From: Rugamonas apoptosis
Lineage (GTDB): Bacteria > Pseudomonadota > Gammaproteobacteria > Burkholderiales > Burkholderiaceae_D
Direction of reading: 5' to 3'
DNA: 64,000 bases
NCBI RefSeq assembly: GCF_014042355.1
Contig: NZ_JACEZU010000001.1
Location: forward strand, 372,001 to 436,000
Shown: positions 23,845-31,986 of the stretch, piece by piece
How the letters are laid out: every line of letters starts with the position of its first letter
Numbering within the stretch: position 1 is the stretch's first letter
The notes under the pieces: model-generated
Seen by the model: the letters and a program-made list of their open reading frames with translations, nothing else
Database searches by the model: none
Told to the model about the DNA's origin: nothing
Made by a program: the position numbers and the translations under genes

Positions 23845-25257
23845 TCAAGCGTGGTGCAGCAGGTTGGCGATATCCCATTCCAGCCCGGACGGCGCCTGCT
23901 CGCGCTGCGCCAGCTCGTGGCCCTTGAGCGCAGCGTAGGTATCGACGAACTGGGCGCCGAACAGCGCGCGCGTCCAGTCGTCGTGGCGGAACGCCTGCAG
24001 GGCCGCGTCCAGCGACAGCGGCAGCGGATCCGGTTCGGCCGTGGGCGACAGCTGGTGTTCCATGCCGTCCAGCCCCGCCGCGATCATCGACGCCAGCAGC
24101 AGGTAGGGATTGGCGTCCGCGCCCGGCAGCCGGTTCTCGATGCGGCGGTTGGCCGCGTTCGAGACGGGAATGCGGAACGCCACCGAGCGGTCGTCCTGGC
24201 CCCAGCTGGCGGCGGCCGGCGCCGCTTCGTGCTTCTGGAAACGCATGTAAGAGTTCTGATATGGCGCGATCAAGGCCGTCGTGGCCAATGCGTGGCGCTG
24301 CATGCCGGCCACGAACGCCAGCAACTCCGCTGACGCCGCGCCATCGGCGCCGCTGAACACGTTGCGGCCGCTGTCGCGATGCTGCATGCTCATGTGCCAA
24401 TGCATGCCCGAGCCCGGACCTTCCACATAGGGTTTGGCCAGGAAGGTGGCGGCGAACCCGTAGCGCAGCGCCACGTCGCGCGCCAGTCGCTTGAAACGGA
24501 ACACGGCGTCGGCCTGGGCCAACGGCGCCGCGGGCGCGAAATTGACTTCATACTGCGAGGCCGCCGCCTCGTGCGAAAAACCGGTGACGGGAATGCGCTG
24601 CGCGCGGCAGGCCGCGAACAGGGTGGTGAAAAACGGCTCGAAGGCCGAGGTGCGCTCCAGCGAAAAGATGTCGATGAAGCTTTCCCGCACGTTCGGATGG
24701 AACGGGCTCGGTGCAGGCGGCAGGCTGGTGCCGTGGCGCGCGCCGGGAATGGCGACCAGGAAGAATTCCAGTTCCGGCGCCACCAGCGCCGCCAGCCCGC
24801 GTTCATCCAGGCGCTTGAGCACGCGCTTGAGGATGCTGCGCGGCGACAGCGCAGCCGCCTCCACCGCGATCCCCTTGGGCGTGGTGAAGCCACCGCCCAC
24901 GTCGCACAGCACCGTGGCGCGGTGCGCGATCAGCGGGTCGGGCGCGAAAGTCGCCCAGTCCGGCGTGAGGGCCACGTCCGGGTAGGTGCAGGGGATCAGG
25001 TCCTCGTACACGGAGCGCGGCTCGCCGCCCACCACGGTGGTGCCGAAAATGATGGATGGCAGCCGCGTGCCCCGCTGTTCCGAGAATTCGGCCGTGGTCT
25101 GGATTTTGCCGCGCGCCACCGAGGCCAGGTCCGACAGCGCGCATTCGACGGTGCGGATGTCGCGTAACTGGCACACGCGCAGCGCCTCGTTTTCGGCATG
25201 CCCGGCATGCGGCGCGGGGAAGGGTTCGGCGACGGTAATGGTTGGATAGGCTGACAC
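23845..25257 (-). CDS. Glutamine synthetase family protein
   Basis: A 470-residue protein of the glutamine synthetase fold, C-terminal catalytic motifs intact: GSGMHWHMSM (ATP/glutamate site, around 285), FRIPVSNAANRRIENRLPG (residues split over about 350-368) and NPYLLLASMIAAGLDG. I chose GTG 25257 because GGAAAG lies seven bases upstream and the protein then begins VSAYPTITV. Family members of this kind include gamma-glutamylpolyamine synthetases (PuuA-like), which glutamylate amines rather than make glutamine. It is divergent from a MocR-type regulator. Substrate is not determinable from sequence alone. Confidence 0.88.
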   Translation of the reverse strand: MSAYPTITVAEPFPAPHAGHAENEALRVCQLRDIRTVECALSDLASVARGKIQTTAEFSEQRGTRLPSIIFGTTVVGGEPRSVYEDLIPCTYPDVALTPDWATFAPDPLIAHRATVLCDVGGGFTTPKGIAVEAAALSPRSILKRVLKRLDERGLAALVAPELEFFLVAIPGARHGTSLPPAPSPFHPNVRESFIDIFSLERTSAFEPFFTTLFAACRAQRIPVTGFSHEAAASQYEVNFAPAAPLAQADAVFRFKRLARDVALRYGFAATFLAKPYVEGPGSGMHWHMSMQHRDSGRNVFSGADGAASAELLAFVAGMQRHALATTALIAPYQNSYMRFQKHEAAPAAASWGQDDRSVAFRIPVSNAANRRIENRLPGADANPYLLLASMIAAGLDGMEHQLSPTAEPDPLPLSLDAALQAFRHDDWTRALFGAQFVDTYAALKGHELAQREQAPSGLEWDIANLLHHA

Positions 25258-25482
25258 GGCGGGCTTTCCAGGCTGATGTTGTTGAAATCGATACAGGATG
25301 GCGCCAGCATAGCGGGGGGACGCGCCCGCGCACAAGAACCACTGGGCGCCCGTTCGGGAGGACCAGTTGGGTGCCGCGCCACTTGACAGGAAGGCCCCGC
25401 CGGCCGCACGCTGGCGGCTGACTCAGCAACCGTAGGCCACCTTCCGCCATGCCCACCGCCGCTACGCAGCACGCCTGACCCG

Positions 25483-26976
25483 ATGTTCTCCCTGCCGCTC
25501 CATGAATGGCTGAACCAGCAGCTGCCCGGTGGCCAGGCCGCCTGGCCCACGCTGTCGCGCAAGCACCTGGTCCTGCGCCTGATCCAGAACGCCATCCTGG
25601 ACGGCACGCTGCCGGCCGCCGTGCAGTTGCCGTCCACCCGCATGCTGGCGGCGGAACTGGGCATCGCCCGCAACACCGTGGTCAGCATCTATGAGACGCT
25701 GCAGGATGAAGGTTTCGTCGTCATCGGCCATGGCTCGGGCACCTATGTGTGCCGGGTCGAGCCGGACGTGGTGGCCGGCGCGCGGCAGGAAGCGGCCACG
25801 CCCGCGGGGCCGGCCTTTTCCACGCGCGGCCGGGGCATCGTGTCCCACCCGCTGAACCGCTACTACATCAAGCGCCCGTTCTGCCCCGGCGTGCATGACC
25901 TCACGTTGTTCCCGCTGAAGGTGTGGAACCAGTTGCAGCAGCGGCACTGGAAACAGGCCGAAACCTCCTCGCTGGTGGAGGGTGAGCCGGGCGGCCTGCC
26001 CGCGCTGCGGCAAGCCATCGCCGAGCATTTGCGCGTCTCGCGCGGAGTGCGCTGCGAGGCCGAACAGGTGATCATCACGGACGGCACCAGCCAGTCGCTG
26101 GACCTGATCGCGCGCCTGCTGGCCGACACGGGCGACGAAGTGTGGTTCGAAAGCCCCGGCCACTGGGCCGCCAGTAAAGTGTTCGACGGTAACGGCCTGC
26201 GCCTGCGCCCCGTGGATGTGGATGAACAGGGCATGCCCTGCCCCGGCAACAGCGGCGATGGCACGGCGCCGCGCCTGGTCTACCTGACGCCGTCGCACCA
26301 GTTCCCGTTGGGCGGCGTGATGCCACTGCAACGGCGCCAGGACTGGCTGGACTTCGCCCAACGCCACGACAGCGTGCTGCTGGAGGACGACTACGACAGT
26401 GAATACCGTTTCGGCGCGGCCCCGCTGCAATCGCTGCAAGGGCTGGACCGGAATCACCGCGTGATCTACCTGGGCACCTTCAGCAAGACGCTGTTCGTCG
26501 GCATCCGGCTGGCCTACTTCGTGGTGCCGCCGGCGCTGGCCAGCGACTTCGCGCACGCCTCGGCCGACCTGTACCGCGAAGGCGAGCAAGTGGGCCAGGC
26601 CGTGCTGGCCGCCTTCATCCGCGAAGGCCATTACGACAGCCACCTGCGGCGCACCCGCCTGATCTACGCCGAGCGGCGCCAGGTACTGACCGACACCCTC
26701 AAGGCGGCGCTGGCGCCATGGTTCGCGACCGGCGCGGTCGCCTTCACCGGCGAGGACGTGGGCGTGCACTGCACGCTGCGCCTGCCCGACACGGTGGACG
26801 ACCAGGCCGTGGCCCAGGCGGCGGCCGATGCCGGTATCAGCGTGATGCCGCTGTCGGGCTACTGCCTGGGCACGCGGCGCAGCGGCCTGGTGCTGTCCTA
26901 CGCCGCCACCACGGCCGAACAGATCGTGCCGCTGGCGCGCCAACTGGGCGCCGTGATCGCCAACTTGCTGGAATAA
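25483..26976 (+). CDS. MocR-type regulator (GntR HTH fused to PLP aminotransferase)
   Basis: A 497-residue MocR/PdxR-type regulator. The N-terminal GntR winged helix (about 15-80: LPSTRMLAAELGIARNTV) is joined by a linker to a type-I aminotransferase fold. PLP-site elements are DDYDSEYRFG (about 303-312) and the Schiff-base lysine in GTFSKTLF (about 336). Such proteins bind PLP or its adduct with an amino substrate and usually control a divergent catabolic gene; here that gene is the glutamine-synthetase-like one 225 bases away. It is clearly a paralogue of the second MocR gene near 44 kb. Confidence 0.92.
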   Translation: MFSLPLHEWLNQQLPGGQAAWPTLSRKHLVLRLIQNAILDGTLPAAVQLPSTRMLAAELGIARNTVVSIYETLQDEGFVVIGHGSGTYVCRVEPDVVAGARQEAATPAGPAFSTRGRGIVSHPLNRYYIKRPFCPGVHDLTLFPLKVWNQLQQRHWKQAETSSLVEGEPGGLPALRQAIAEHLRVSRGVRCEAEQVIITDGTSQSLDLIARLLADTGDEVWFESPGHWAASKVFDGNGLRLRPVDVDEQGMPCPGNSGDGTAPRLVYLTPSHQFPLGGVMPLQRRQDWLDFAQRHDSVLLEDDYDSEYRFGAAPLQSLQGLDRNHRVIYLGTFSKTLFVGIRLAYFVVPPALASDFAHASADLYREGEQVGQAVLAAFIREGHYDSHLRRTRLIYAERRQVLTDTLKAALAPWFATGAVAFTGEDVGVHCTLRLPDTVDDQAVAQAAADAGISVMPLSGYCLGTRRSGLVLSYAATTAEQIVPLARQLGAVIANLLE

Positions 26977-26981
26977 GTTAG

Positions 26982-27010
26982 TGTTTTTTTGATAATTTAG
27001 ACGTTATAAT
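26982..27010 (+). promoter_or_regulatory. Candidate promoter of the lipoprotein gene
   Basis: A perfect TATAAT at 27005-27010 lies 33 bases before the lipoprotein start codon in an A/T-rich patch. The -35 position at 17-bp spacing reads TGTTTT, a poor match. It starts directly after the MocR stop codon. Confidence 0.45.
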
Positions 27011-27043
27011 CGGCCACTCCGATACCTCACGTAAGGACGCGTC

Positions 27044-27808
27044 ATGTATATCAAGCCAGCGGTTTCAGCTCTGACTCTTCTCATGCTCACGGCGCTGGGC
27101 GGATGTGGCGGTGGCGGCGGCACCACCGTCGCCGGTGGCACCACGGTGGCCAGTCCACAGGGCGTCTATCAGGGCACGTTCTCAAATGGCGGTAGCCACA
27201 ACACGCTGATTCTTGAAAACAACCAGTTTTACACGATCTACGGCAGCACCGTGGCTGGCGCATTCAGCGTGGAAGGCTTCCTGCAAGGTAATGGCAACGC
27301 CAGCGGCGGCAATTTCACGGCGTCGGACGTCAAGGACGCCACCGCCGCCGGCCAGCTGCTGACCGGTACGCTGAGCGCCAGCTACACGGCCAGCAACAAC
27401 CTGACTGGCACCCTGACGGAGGGCAGCAACACCGTCAATTTCACCGGCACGCCGCTGCTCGCTTCCGTCTACGACTACAACGCCGCCGCCAATCTGAGCG
27501 ATATCGCGGGCACCTGGAACACCACCTCGTTGCGGGGCTTCGCCAGCACCTTCACCATCGCCGCCTCGGGCGCCTTTACGGCCACTTCCGGCGCCTGCGC
27601 CTTCAACGGCAGCTTCAAGCCGCGCAGTTCCGGCAAAAACGTGTTCGACGTGACCATGACGTTCGGCCCCGCGCCCTGCGTACTGCCAGGGCAGACCCTG
27701 GCCGGCATCGGCATCGATTTCATGCTGAACAACGGCAAGCGCCAGCTGCTCATCGCCGGGCTCGATGCCAGCCGCACCAGTTCCGCCGGTTTCTTCGGCA
27801 CCCGCTGA
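27044..27808 (+). CDS. Predicted lipoprotein, unknown function
   Basis: A 254-residue protein with a type-II signal peptide: a hydrophobic stretch then the lipobox LGGC with the modified cysteine at about residue 21, followed by a run of glycines. The mature part is Gly/Ser/Thr/Asn-rich, with repeated segments such as GVYQGTFSNGG, GFLQGNGNASGGNF and TGTLSASYTASNNLTGTL, suggesting beta strands of a small barrel or lipocalin-like fold. It would sit in the outer or inner membrane facing the periplasm. TAAGGA 11 bases upstream serves as ribosome-binding site. No family is recognised. It may be co-transcribed with the next gene, 28 bases away. Confidence 0.8.
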   Translation: MYIKPAVSALTLLMLTALGGCGGGGGTTVAGGTTVASPQGVYQGTFSNGGSHNTLILENNQFYTIYGSTVAGAFSVEGFLQGNGNASGGNFTASDVKDATAAGQLLTGTLSASYTASNNLTGTLTEGSNTVNFTGTPLLASVYDYNAAANLSDIAGTWNTTSLRGFASTFTIAASGAFTATSGACAFNGSFKPRSSGKNVFDVTMTFGPAPCVLPGQTLAGIGIDFMLNNGKRQLLIAGLDASRTSSAGFFGTR

Positions 27809-27836
27809 TTACCACCGCCACCTCCAGGAGATCACC

Positions 27837-28499
27837 ATGAAACGCCTATTAGCCGGCAGTGTCCTGGGTCTTGGCCTGACCCTCTCCATCATGCACGGGG
27901 CAGCGGCCGACGAACACGCCCCCATCGCCGCGCCCCAGGTGGCCGTGGGCGACAGCTGGACCTACCAGTACACCGACGTCTGGAAGAAACTGCCCGGCAA
28001 TCTGAACCGGATGGAAGTGACGGCCGTGGACGACAGCGGCATCCAGGTCGACATCAAGCGGGCCGCCAGCGGCGCGCTGGTGAGCAAACAGCGCTTCAGC
28101 CGCGAACTCAATCCCATTGACCGTGGCCGCATGCATTTCGACCCCGCGTTCCAGCGCTATGCCTTCCCGCTGGAGCCGGGCAAGGAATGGAGCAGCGATG
28201 CGACCGGCGAAAATACGTCGCAGGGCAAGCGCTGGCGCTACCGCTTCAAGGGCAAGGCGCTGGGCTGGGAGAAGGTCAAGGTGCAAGCCGGCGAATTCGA
28301 CGCCATGAAGATCGAAGTGACCGGCTATTACCATGGCGAGCAGGTGGGCACCAACGGCGGCAGCGGCCAGTTGAATGAAACGCTGTGGTTCGCGCCGGCC
28401 GTCAACAACTTCGTCAAGCTGGAATACCAGGACACGGACTGGCAGGGCCACGTCTACAACCGCGACCAGTGGGAACTGGCCGCTTACCAGCACAAATAG
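27837..28499 (+). CDS. Secreted protein, unknown function
   Basis: A 220-residue protein. ATG 27837 is preferred for AGGAG seven bases upstream, giving a clear signal peptide (LAGSVLGLGLTLSIMHGAAADE, cleavage near residue 23). The mature domain contains VGDSWTYQYTD at its start, and later YAFPLEPGKEWSS, KGKALGWEKVKVQAGEFDA and NETLWFAPAVNNFVKLEY. That pattern (stable beta-rich domain reporting on conversion factors) resembles DUF3108-like or similar periplasmic proteins, but I cannot assign it firmly. It follows the lipoprotein gene closely. Confidence 0.8.
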   Translation: MKRLLAGSVLGLGLTLSIMHGAAADEHAPIAAPQVAVGDSWTYQYTDVWKKLPGNLNRMEVTAVDDSGIQVDIKRAASGALVSKQRFSRELNPIDRGRMHFDPAFQRYAFPLEPGKEWSSDATGENTSQGKRWRYRFKGKALGWEKVKVQAGEFDAMKIEVTGYYHGEQVGTNGGSGQLNETLWFAPAVNNFVKLEYQDTDWQGHVYNRDQWELAAYQHK

Positions 28500-28547
28500 A
28501 CCAGACCACAAGACCGGCTCGTGCCCCCATGCGGGCCGGCCCGCCGC

Positions 28548-29012
28548 TCAGAAGCCCGGCGGCGGATTCAAGGGAATCTGGTTGCGGAAGCTGACGTTGA
28601 GCAGGTTCCAGCCCGTGACGACGGCGATCGCATACCCCAGTTCCGCGATCTCGTTATCGCTGAAGTGTTGCTGCAGTTCCGCGAAATCGGCATCGTCCGG
28701 CGTGCGCAGCGGGATGCCCGCCACCGCTTCGGCCCAGCGCAGGGCGGCGCGTTCGCGCGCATTGAAGAACGGCGCCTCGCGCCAGGCCGCGACGGCGTTC
28801 ACATGGCGCGGATCGGCCTCCTGGCGGATCAGGTCACGCCAGTGCATGTCGACGCACACGCCGCAGCCGTTGATCTGCGACACGCGCAGCAGCACCAGCT
28901 CGATCAGGCGCGGCCCCAGCGCGCTTTTCTTGACGGTGGCCGACAGGTTGATCATGGCCTGCAGGCAGGTCGGGGACAGTTCGAAAAAGGCGAGGCGGGA
29001 AGGTTGGCTCAT
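28548..29012 (-). CDS. Carboxymuconolactone decarboxylase/AhpD-family protein, ECF41 partner
   Basis: A 154-residue all-helical protein of the CMD/AhpD family, with the redox C-x2-C motif in NGCGVCVDMHW (about 50-60) including the downstream His. Such proteins are alkylhydroperoxidase-like, using the cysteine pair to reduce peroxides; the physiological role in ECF41 loci is unknown. ATG 29012 (MSQPSRL) is chosen over longer starts. The stop of the ECF41-type sigma gene lies 87 bases upstream of this start, and the gap between the two contains a promoter fitting the ECF41 consensus exactly. Confidence 0.9.
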   Translation of the reverse strand: MSQPSRLAFFELSPTCLQAMINLSATVKKSALGPRLIELVLLRVSQINGCGVCVDMHWRDLIRQEADPRHVNAVAAWREAPFFNARERAALRWAEAVAGIPLRTPDDADFAELQQHFSDNEIAELGYAIAVVTGWNLLNVSFRNQIPLNPPPGF

Positions 29013-29066
29013 GATGATGTTTTTCCAGGTGGCGGCCGGCGCCCAATGCGCCGTCCTCACCTGTAA

Positions 29067-29093
29067 GACGTGGCCGCCCCGCCGTTTGTGACA
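29067..29093 (-). promoter_or_regulatory. ECF41-type promoter of the CMD gene
   Basis: On the minus strand TGTCACA (29087-29093) and CGTC (29067-29070) are separated by exactly 16 bases. This is the consensus published for ECF41-dependent promoters as I recall it. It lies between the sigma-factor stop and the CMD start codon, about 55 bases upstream of the latter. Confidence 0.82.
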
Positions 29094-29099
29094 GCCATC

Positions 29100-29981
29100 T
29101 CAATACAACGGCGCGATGGCGGCCAGTTTGTCCGGATTGCGGATGATGAACACGGCCACGATGCGCCCGTCATCGACGATGAACGACTGCGCCGACTCCA
29201 CCTTGCCATCCACATAACGCAGCAGCCCCGGTTCGCCATTGACCAGCGCTTGCCGATAGCCGACCTTGCCCGGGAAGGCATGTTCGAGCGACCAATACAG
29301 GCCGGCGATGCGGCCGGCGCCGCGCAGGATGCGGCCGAACGACGCCACCTTGCCGCCACCATCGCTGACCAGTTGCACATCGTCGCCCAGCATGGCCTTC
29401 ATGGCGGCGCGGTCGCCGCTGGCGGCGGCCTGCATGAACTGGCCCAGCAACTGGTGATGCTGGGCGCGGGGGATATCAAAACGCGGCTGTTCCTGCTGCA
29501 CCCGGCCTTGCGCGCGGTGCACCAGCTGGCGGCAGGCCGCTTCCGACTTTTCCAGCATGGCGGCGATGTCGGCGTAATCCTGCTCGAACACCTGGCGCAG
29601 CAGGAAGGCGGCCCGTTCCTCGGGCGACAAGCGCTCCAGCAGCCATAGAAAGGCGACCGACACGTCGCTGGCCAGTTCGGCCGCCGATTCCGGGGTACGC
29701 TCATCCAGTTCCACCAATGGCTCCGGCAGCCACCAGCCGAAATAGGCCTCGCGCTCGGCCTTGCGGCTGCGCAGGCGGTCGATGGCCAGGCGGGTGGTGA
29801 CGGTCACCAGCCAGGCCTCGGCCGACTGCAACTGGCCGGCGTCGGCGCCATGCCAGCGCAGCCAGGCATCCTGCACCACGTCGTCCGCGTCGGCGCGCGT
29901 GCCCAGCATGCGGTAGGCGATAGAAAACAGCCGGGGCCGCAGGGCGGCGAAGGTGGCGAGGTCGGAGGCGGTGGCGGTCAT
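29100..29981 (-). CDS. ECF41-type RNA polymerase sigma factor with C-terminal SnoaL-like extension
   Basis: A 293-residue extracytoplasmic-function sigma factor. Residues 1-75 form region 2 (LFSIAYRMLGTRADADDVVQD), residues 105-165 region 4 (LSPEERAAFLLRQVFEQDY). A linker carries WLPEP. The last 120 residues form a SnoaL-like domain with DGGGK and NPDKL. WLPEP, DGGGK/R and NPDK are the diagnostic motifs of ECF41, in which the extension replaces an anti-sigma factor and both activates and inhibits. ATG 29981 is chosen; a candidate promoter of the same class precedes it, suggesting autoregulation. The CMD gene downstream is the conserved partner. Confidence 0.93.
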   Translation of the reverse strand: MTATASDLATFAALRPRLFSIAYRMLGTRADADDVVQDAWLRWHGADAGQLQSAEAWLVTVTTRLAIDRLRSRKAEREAYFGWWLPEPLVELDERTPESAAELASDVSVAFLWLLERLSPEERAAFLLRQVFEQDYADIAAMLEKSEAACRQLVHRAQGRVQQEQPRFDIPRAQHHQLLGQFMQAAASGDRAAMKAMLGDDVQLVSDGGGKVASFGRILRGAGRIAGLYWSLEHAFPGKVGYRQALVNGEPGLLRYVDGKVESAQSFIVDDGRIVAVFIIRNPDKLAAIAPLY

Positions 29982-30013
29982 GGCAGTTCCAATTGTAGCG
30001 ATCGAACTGCTTA

Positions 30014-30040
30014 GACGCAGTGGCCAGCCGTTTTGTGACG
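30014..30040 (-). promoter_or_regulatory. ECF41-like promoter of the sigma gene
   Basis: CGTCACA (30034-30040) and CGTC (30014-30017) on the minus strand with a 16-base spacer: one mismatch from TGTCACA-N16-CGTC. It lies 33 bases upstream of the sigma start codon, and predicts autoactivation. Confidence 0.62.
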
Positions 30041-30045
30041 GTTGC

Positions 30046-30624
30046 TTACCGGACTGGCGCCGCCGGCGACGACGCGGGCCAGTCGCGCAGGGTGGCGATG
30101 GCATCCTGGTTACCCTCTTTGGCCGCCGCCTCGAACCACTGGCGCGCCGCCGTCTCGTCCCTGGGCACGCCTTTGCCCAGGTAGAGCGCGCGGGCATAAT
30201 CGAGCTTGGCCAGCGTGGCGTAGCCGGATACGCCACTCACGGCGGCACGGCGCACCAGTTCGGCCGCGCCTTGCAGATCGGGAGCCGCGCCGCCGGCGCC
30301 GTTCTCCAGCGCCGACGCCTTCCACATCATGGCGCCGACATAGCCCGCCGCGATGCATTTGTCGAAGATCCTGTAGGCGGAGGTGAAATCGCCACACTTC
30401 GCCGCCTCGTAACCGGCGCTGCAGACGACCGCACTGGCCGGCTGGTCGACGGCATACTCCACCGTCTGATCGCCCACCACGTGGGCCAGGTCGGACGGCA
30501 GGTCCGATCGCTGCACCGCGCCGCCGCAAAAGCGCAGGTCCTCCCCGTGCGCGCCAACGGCGCTCAAACCCAGACTCACACTCAAACCCAGGGCCAGCAG
30601 GCCAGGTCGCGCCAATATTCTCAT
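30046..30624 (-). CDS. Secreted Sel1-repeat protein
   Basis: A 192-residue protein starting at ATG 30624 with a signal peptide (LLALGLSVSLGLSAVGAHGED, cleavage around residue 26). The C-terminal half has Sel1/TPR-like repeats: CGDFTSAYRIFDKCIAAGY, then LDYARALYLGKGVPRDETAA and QWFEAAAKEGNQDA. Two or three cysteines (FCGGAV, VVCSAGYEAAKC) may form disulfides in the periplasm. Sel1 proteins act as scaffolds for protein partners. It stops six bases upstream of the putative sigma promoter region and is on the same strand as the ECF41 pair, but its role there is not known. Confidence 0.85.
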   Translation of the reverse strand: MRILARPGLLALGLSVSLGLSAVGAHGEDLRFCGGAVQRSDLPSDLAHVVGDQTVEYAVDQPASAVVCSAGYEAAKCGDFTSAYRIFDKCIAAGYVGAMMWKASALENGAGGAAPDLQGAAELVRRAAVSGVSGYATLAKLDYARALYLGKGVPRDETAARQWFEAAAKEGNQDAIATLRDWPASSPAAPVR

Positions 30625-30873
30625 GATCGTCCATCCCTCTCCGTGGTTGGTGACGCGTGCCTCACGCCGCATCTGTCGCCAGTGTAGGCAGCCGGACGGC
30701 GCGCCGACACGGAGAACCACCCGTCGGCGGGCGGGCAATCTGCCCGGCGCCAGCCGGCCTGGCGGCACGGGCAAAACGCCCAGCCCGATGCGGGCAAAGG
30801 CCCCTATGAACCAGGACCGGTGGCGGGTTGTAATGGCGTTGAAGTCCATACACAACCCAAGGAGATATTGCAG

Positions 30874-31326
30874 ATGACTAGCTACCAGTTCGACGACCGC
30901 GCCATCCACTGGAACCGTTTCGGCGAGTTCGAGCCGCCATTTCACTTCCACATACTGCATCTGGACCGGCAAAGCCGCATCGCCGACGTGCTGTTCAAGT
31001 TGCCCGCCCATGGGCAGATCGTGCTGCACCGGCACCGGGCGCTGAACCACACTTTCGTCGTACAGGGTGAACACCGCCTGTACGAAACGGACGGCAGCTT
31101 GCGCGAGATTCGCCCGGCCGGCAGCTACACCGTGTCGCCGGCCAGCGAACGGCCGCACCGGGAAGGCGGCGGCGACCAGGATGTGATCATCGCGTTCAGC
31201 ATCCGGCCGGACGCCGACGACCTGCTGTACGAGCTGCTCGACGACGCCAGCCAGCCGCTGGGCACGGTGACGTTCCCGATGCTGGCCGAGCTGTATCAGG
31301 CCCAGCTGGCCGCCGTTCCCGGCTAA
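30874..31326 (+). CDS. Cupin-domain protein
   Basis: A 150-residue single-domain cupin starting at ATG 30874 with AAGGAG about 10 bases upstream. Cupin motif 1 is seen as VLHRHRALNHTFVVQGEHRLYE (ligands His in HRHR and possibly Glu) and motif 2 is weaker around VSPASERPHREGG. The C-terminal DDLLYELLDD occurs in relatives of dihydroxyacetophenone-dioxygenase-like cupins, as far as I recall. Probably a small metal-binding enzyme or ligand-binding protein. It is a single gene converging with the response regulator and diverging from the Sel1 gene. Confidence 0.85.
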   Translation: MTSYQFDDRAIHWNRFGEFEPPFHFHILHLDRQSRIADVLFKLPAHGQIVLHRHRALNHTFVVQGEHRLYETDGSLREIRPAGSYTVSPASERPHREGGGDQDVIIAFSIRPDADDLLYELLDDASQPLGTVTFPMLAELYQAQLAAVPG

Positions 31327-31356
31327 GGCGGAACCAGGGCCCCTTCCCCGTCCGGT

Positions 31357-31986
31357 TCAGGCGATCAGCTTGAGCCGGACGGCCAGGCGGGTCAGCTCGA
31401 TATCGGTTTTCACCCCCAGCTTGGCCTTGATCTGGTAGTGGCTGTTTTGCACCGTCTTCGGGCTGATGTTGAGGGTATTGCCGATCTGCTCGGCGCCATG
31501 GCCGTCGAGCAGCAGGCGCAGGATTTCGAATTCGCGCGGACTGAGCTCGTCGAGCGGATTGGCCTCGCGCTGCAACAGGCTGAGCGCGATCGCCGGCGCG
31601 ATGTCGGGGCTGAGCACCTTCTCGCCGCGCGCAATGCGGTAGATGGCATCGATCAGCACGTCCGGGCTGCTGCTCTTGGTGACGTAGCCCAGCGCACCCG
31701 CGCGCAAGGCCTGCGCGGCGAACAGGGGATCGCGGTGCATGCTAAAGGCCAGCATGCGCAACTGCGGATGGCGCGGCGCGATGCGCTGGATCAGTTCGAT
31801 GCCCCCCATGTCCGGCAGCGACAAGTCGAGCACGACGACATCGACACTGAGTTCACGCAAGCGGCGCAAGGCTTCTTCCGCGCTGCCCGCTTCCGCTTCC
31901 ACCCGCAGGTCGGGACGGCGTTCCAGCAGGCGGCGATAGCCTTCACGTACCACGGCATGGTCATCGACCAGGAAGATGCGGATCAT
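31357..31986 (-). CDS. NarL/FixJ-type response regulator
   Basis: A 209-residue two-domain response regulator. The receiver domain (about 1-120) has the acidic pair in FLVDDHAV, the phosphorylated Asp in VVVLDLSLPDMGG (Asp about 54) and the Lys in YVTKSSSPD (about 104). A LuxR-type HTH (about 140-200) shows LSPREFEILRLLLDG and the recognition helix NISPKTVQNSHYQIKAKLG. Its ATG overlaps the stop of the histidine kinase by four bases, so they form one operon and a cognate pair. Genes regulated are unknown. Confidence 0.94.
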   Translation of the reverse strand: MIRIFLVDDHAVVREGYRRLLERRPDLRVEAEAGSAEEALRRLRELSVDVVVLDLSLPDMGGIELIQRIAPRHPQLRMLAFSMHRDPLFAAQALRAGALGYVTKSSSPDVLIDAIYRIARGEKVLSPDIAPAIALSLLQREANPLDELSPREFEILRLLLDGHGAEQIGNTLNISPKTVQNSHYQIKAKLGVKTDIELTRLAVRLKLIA

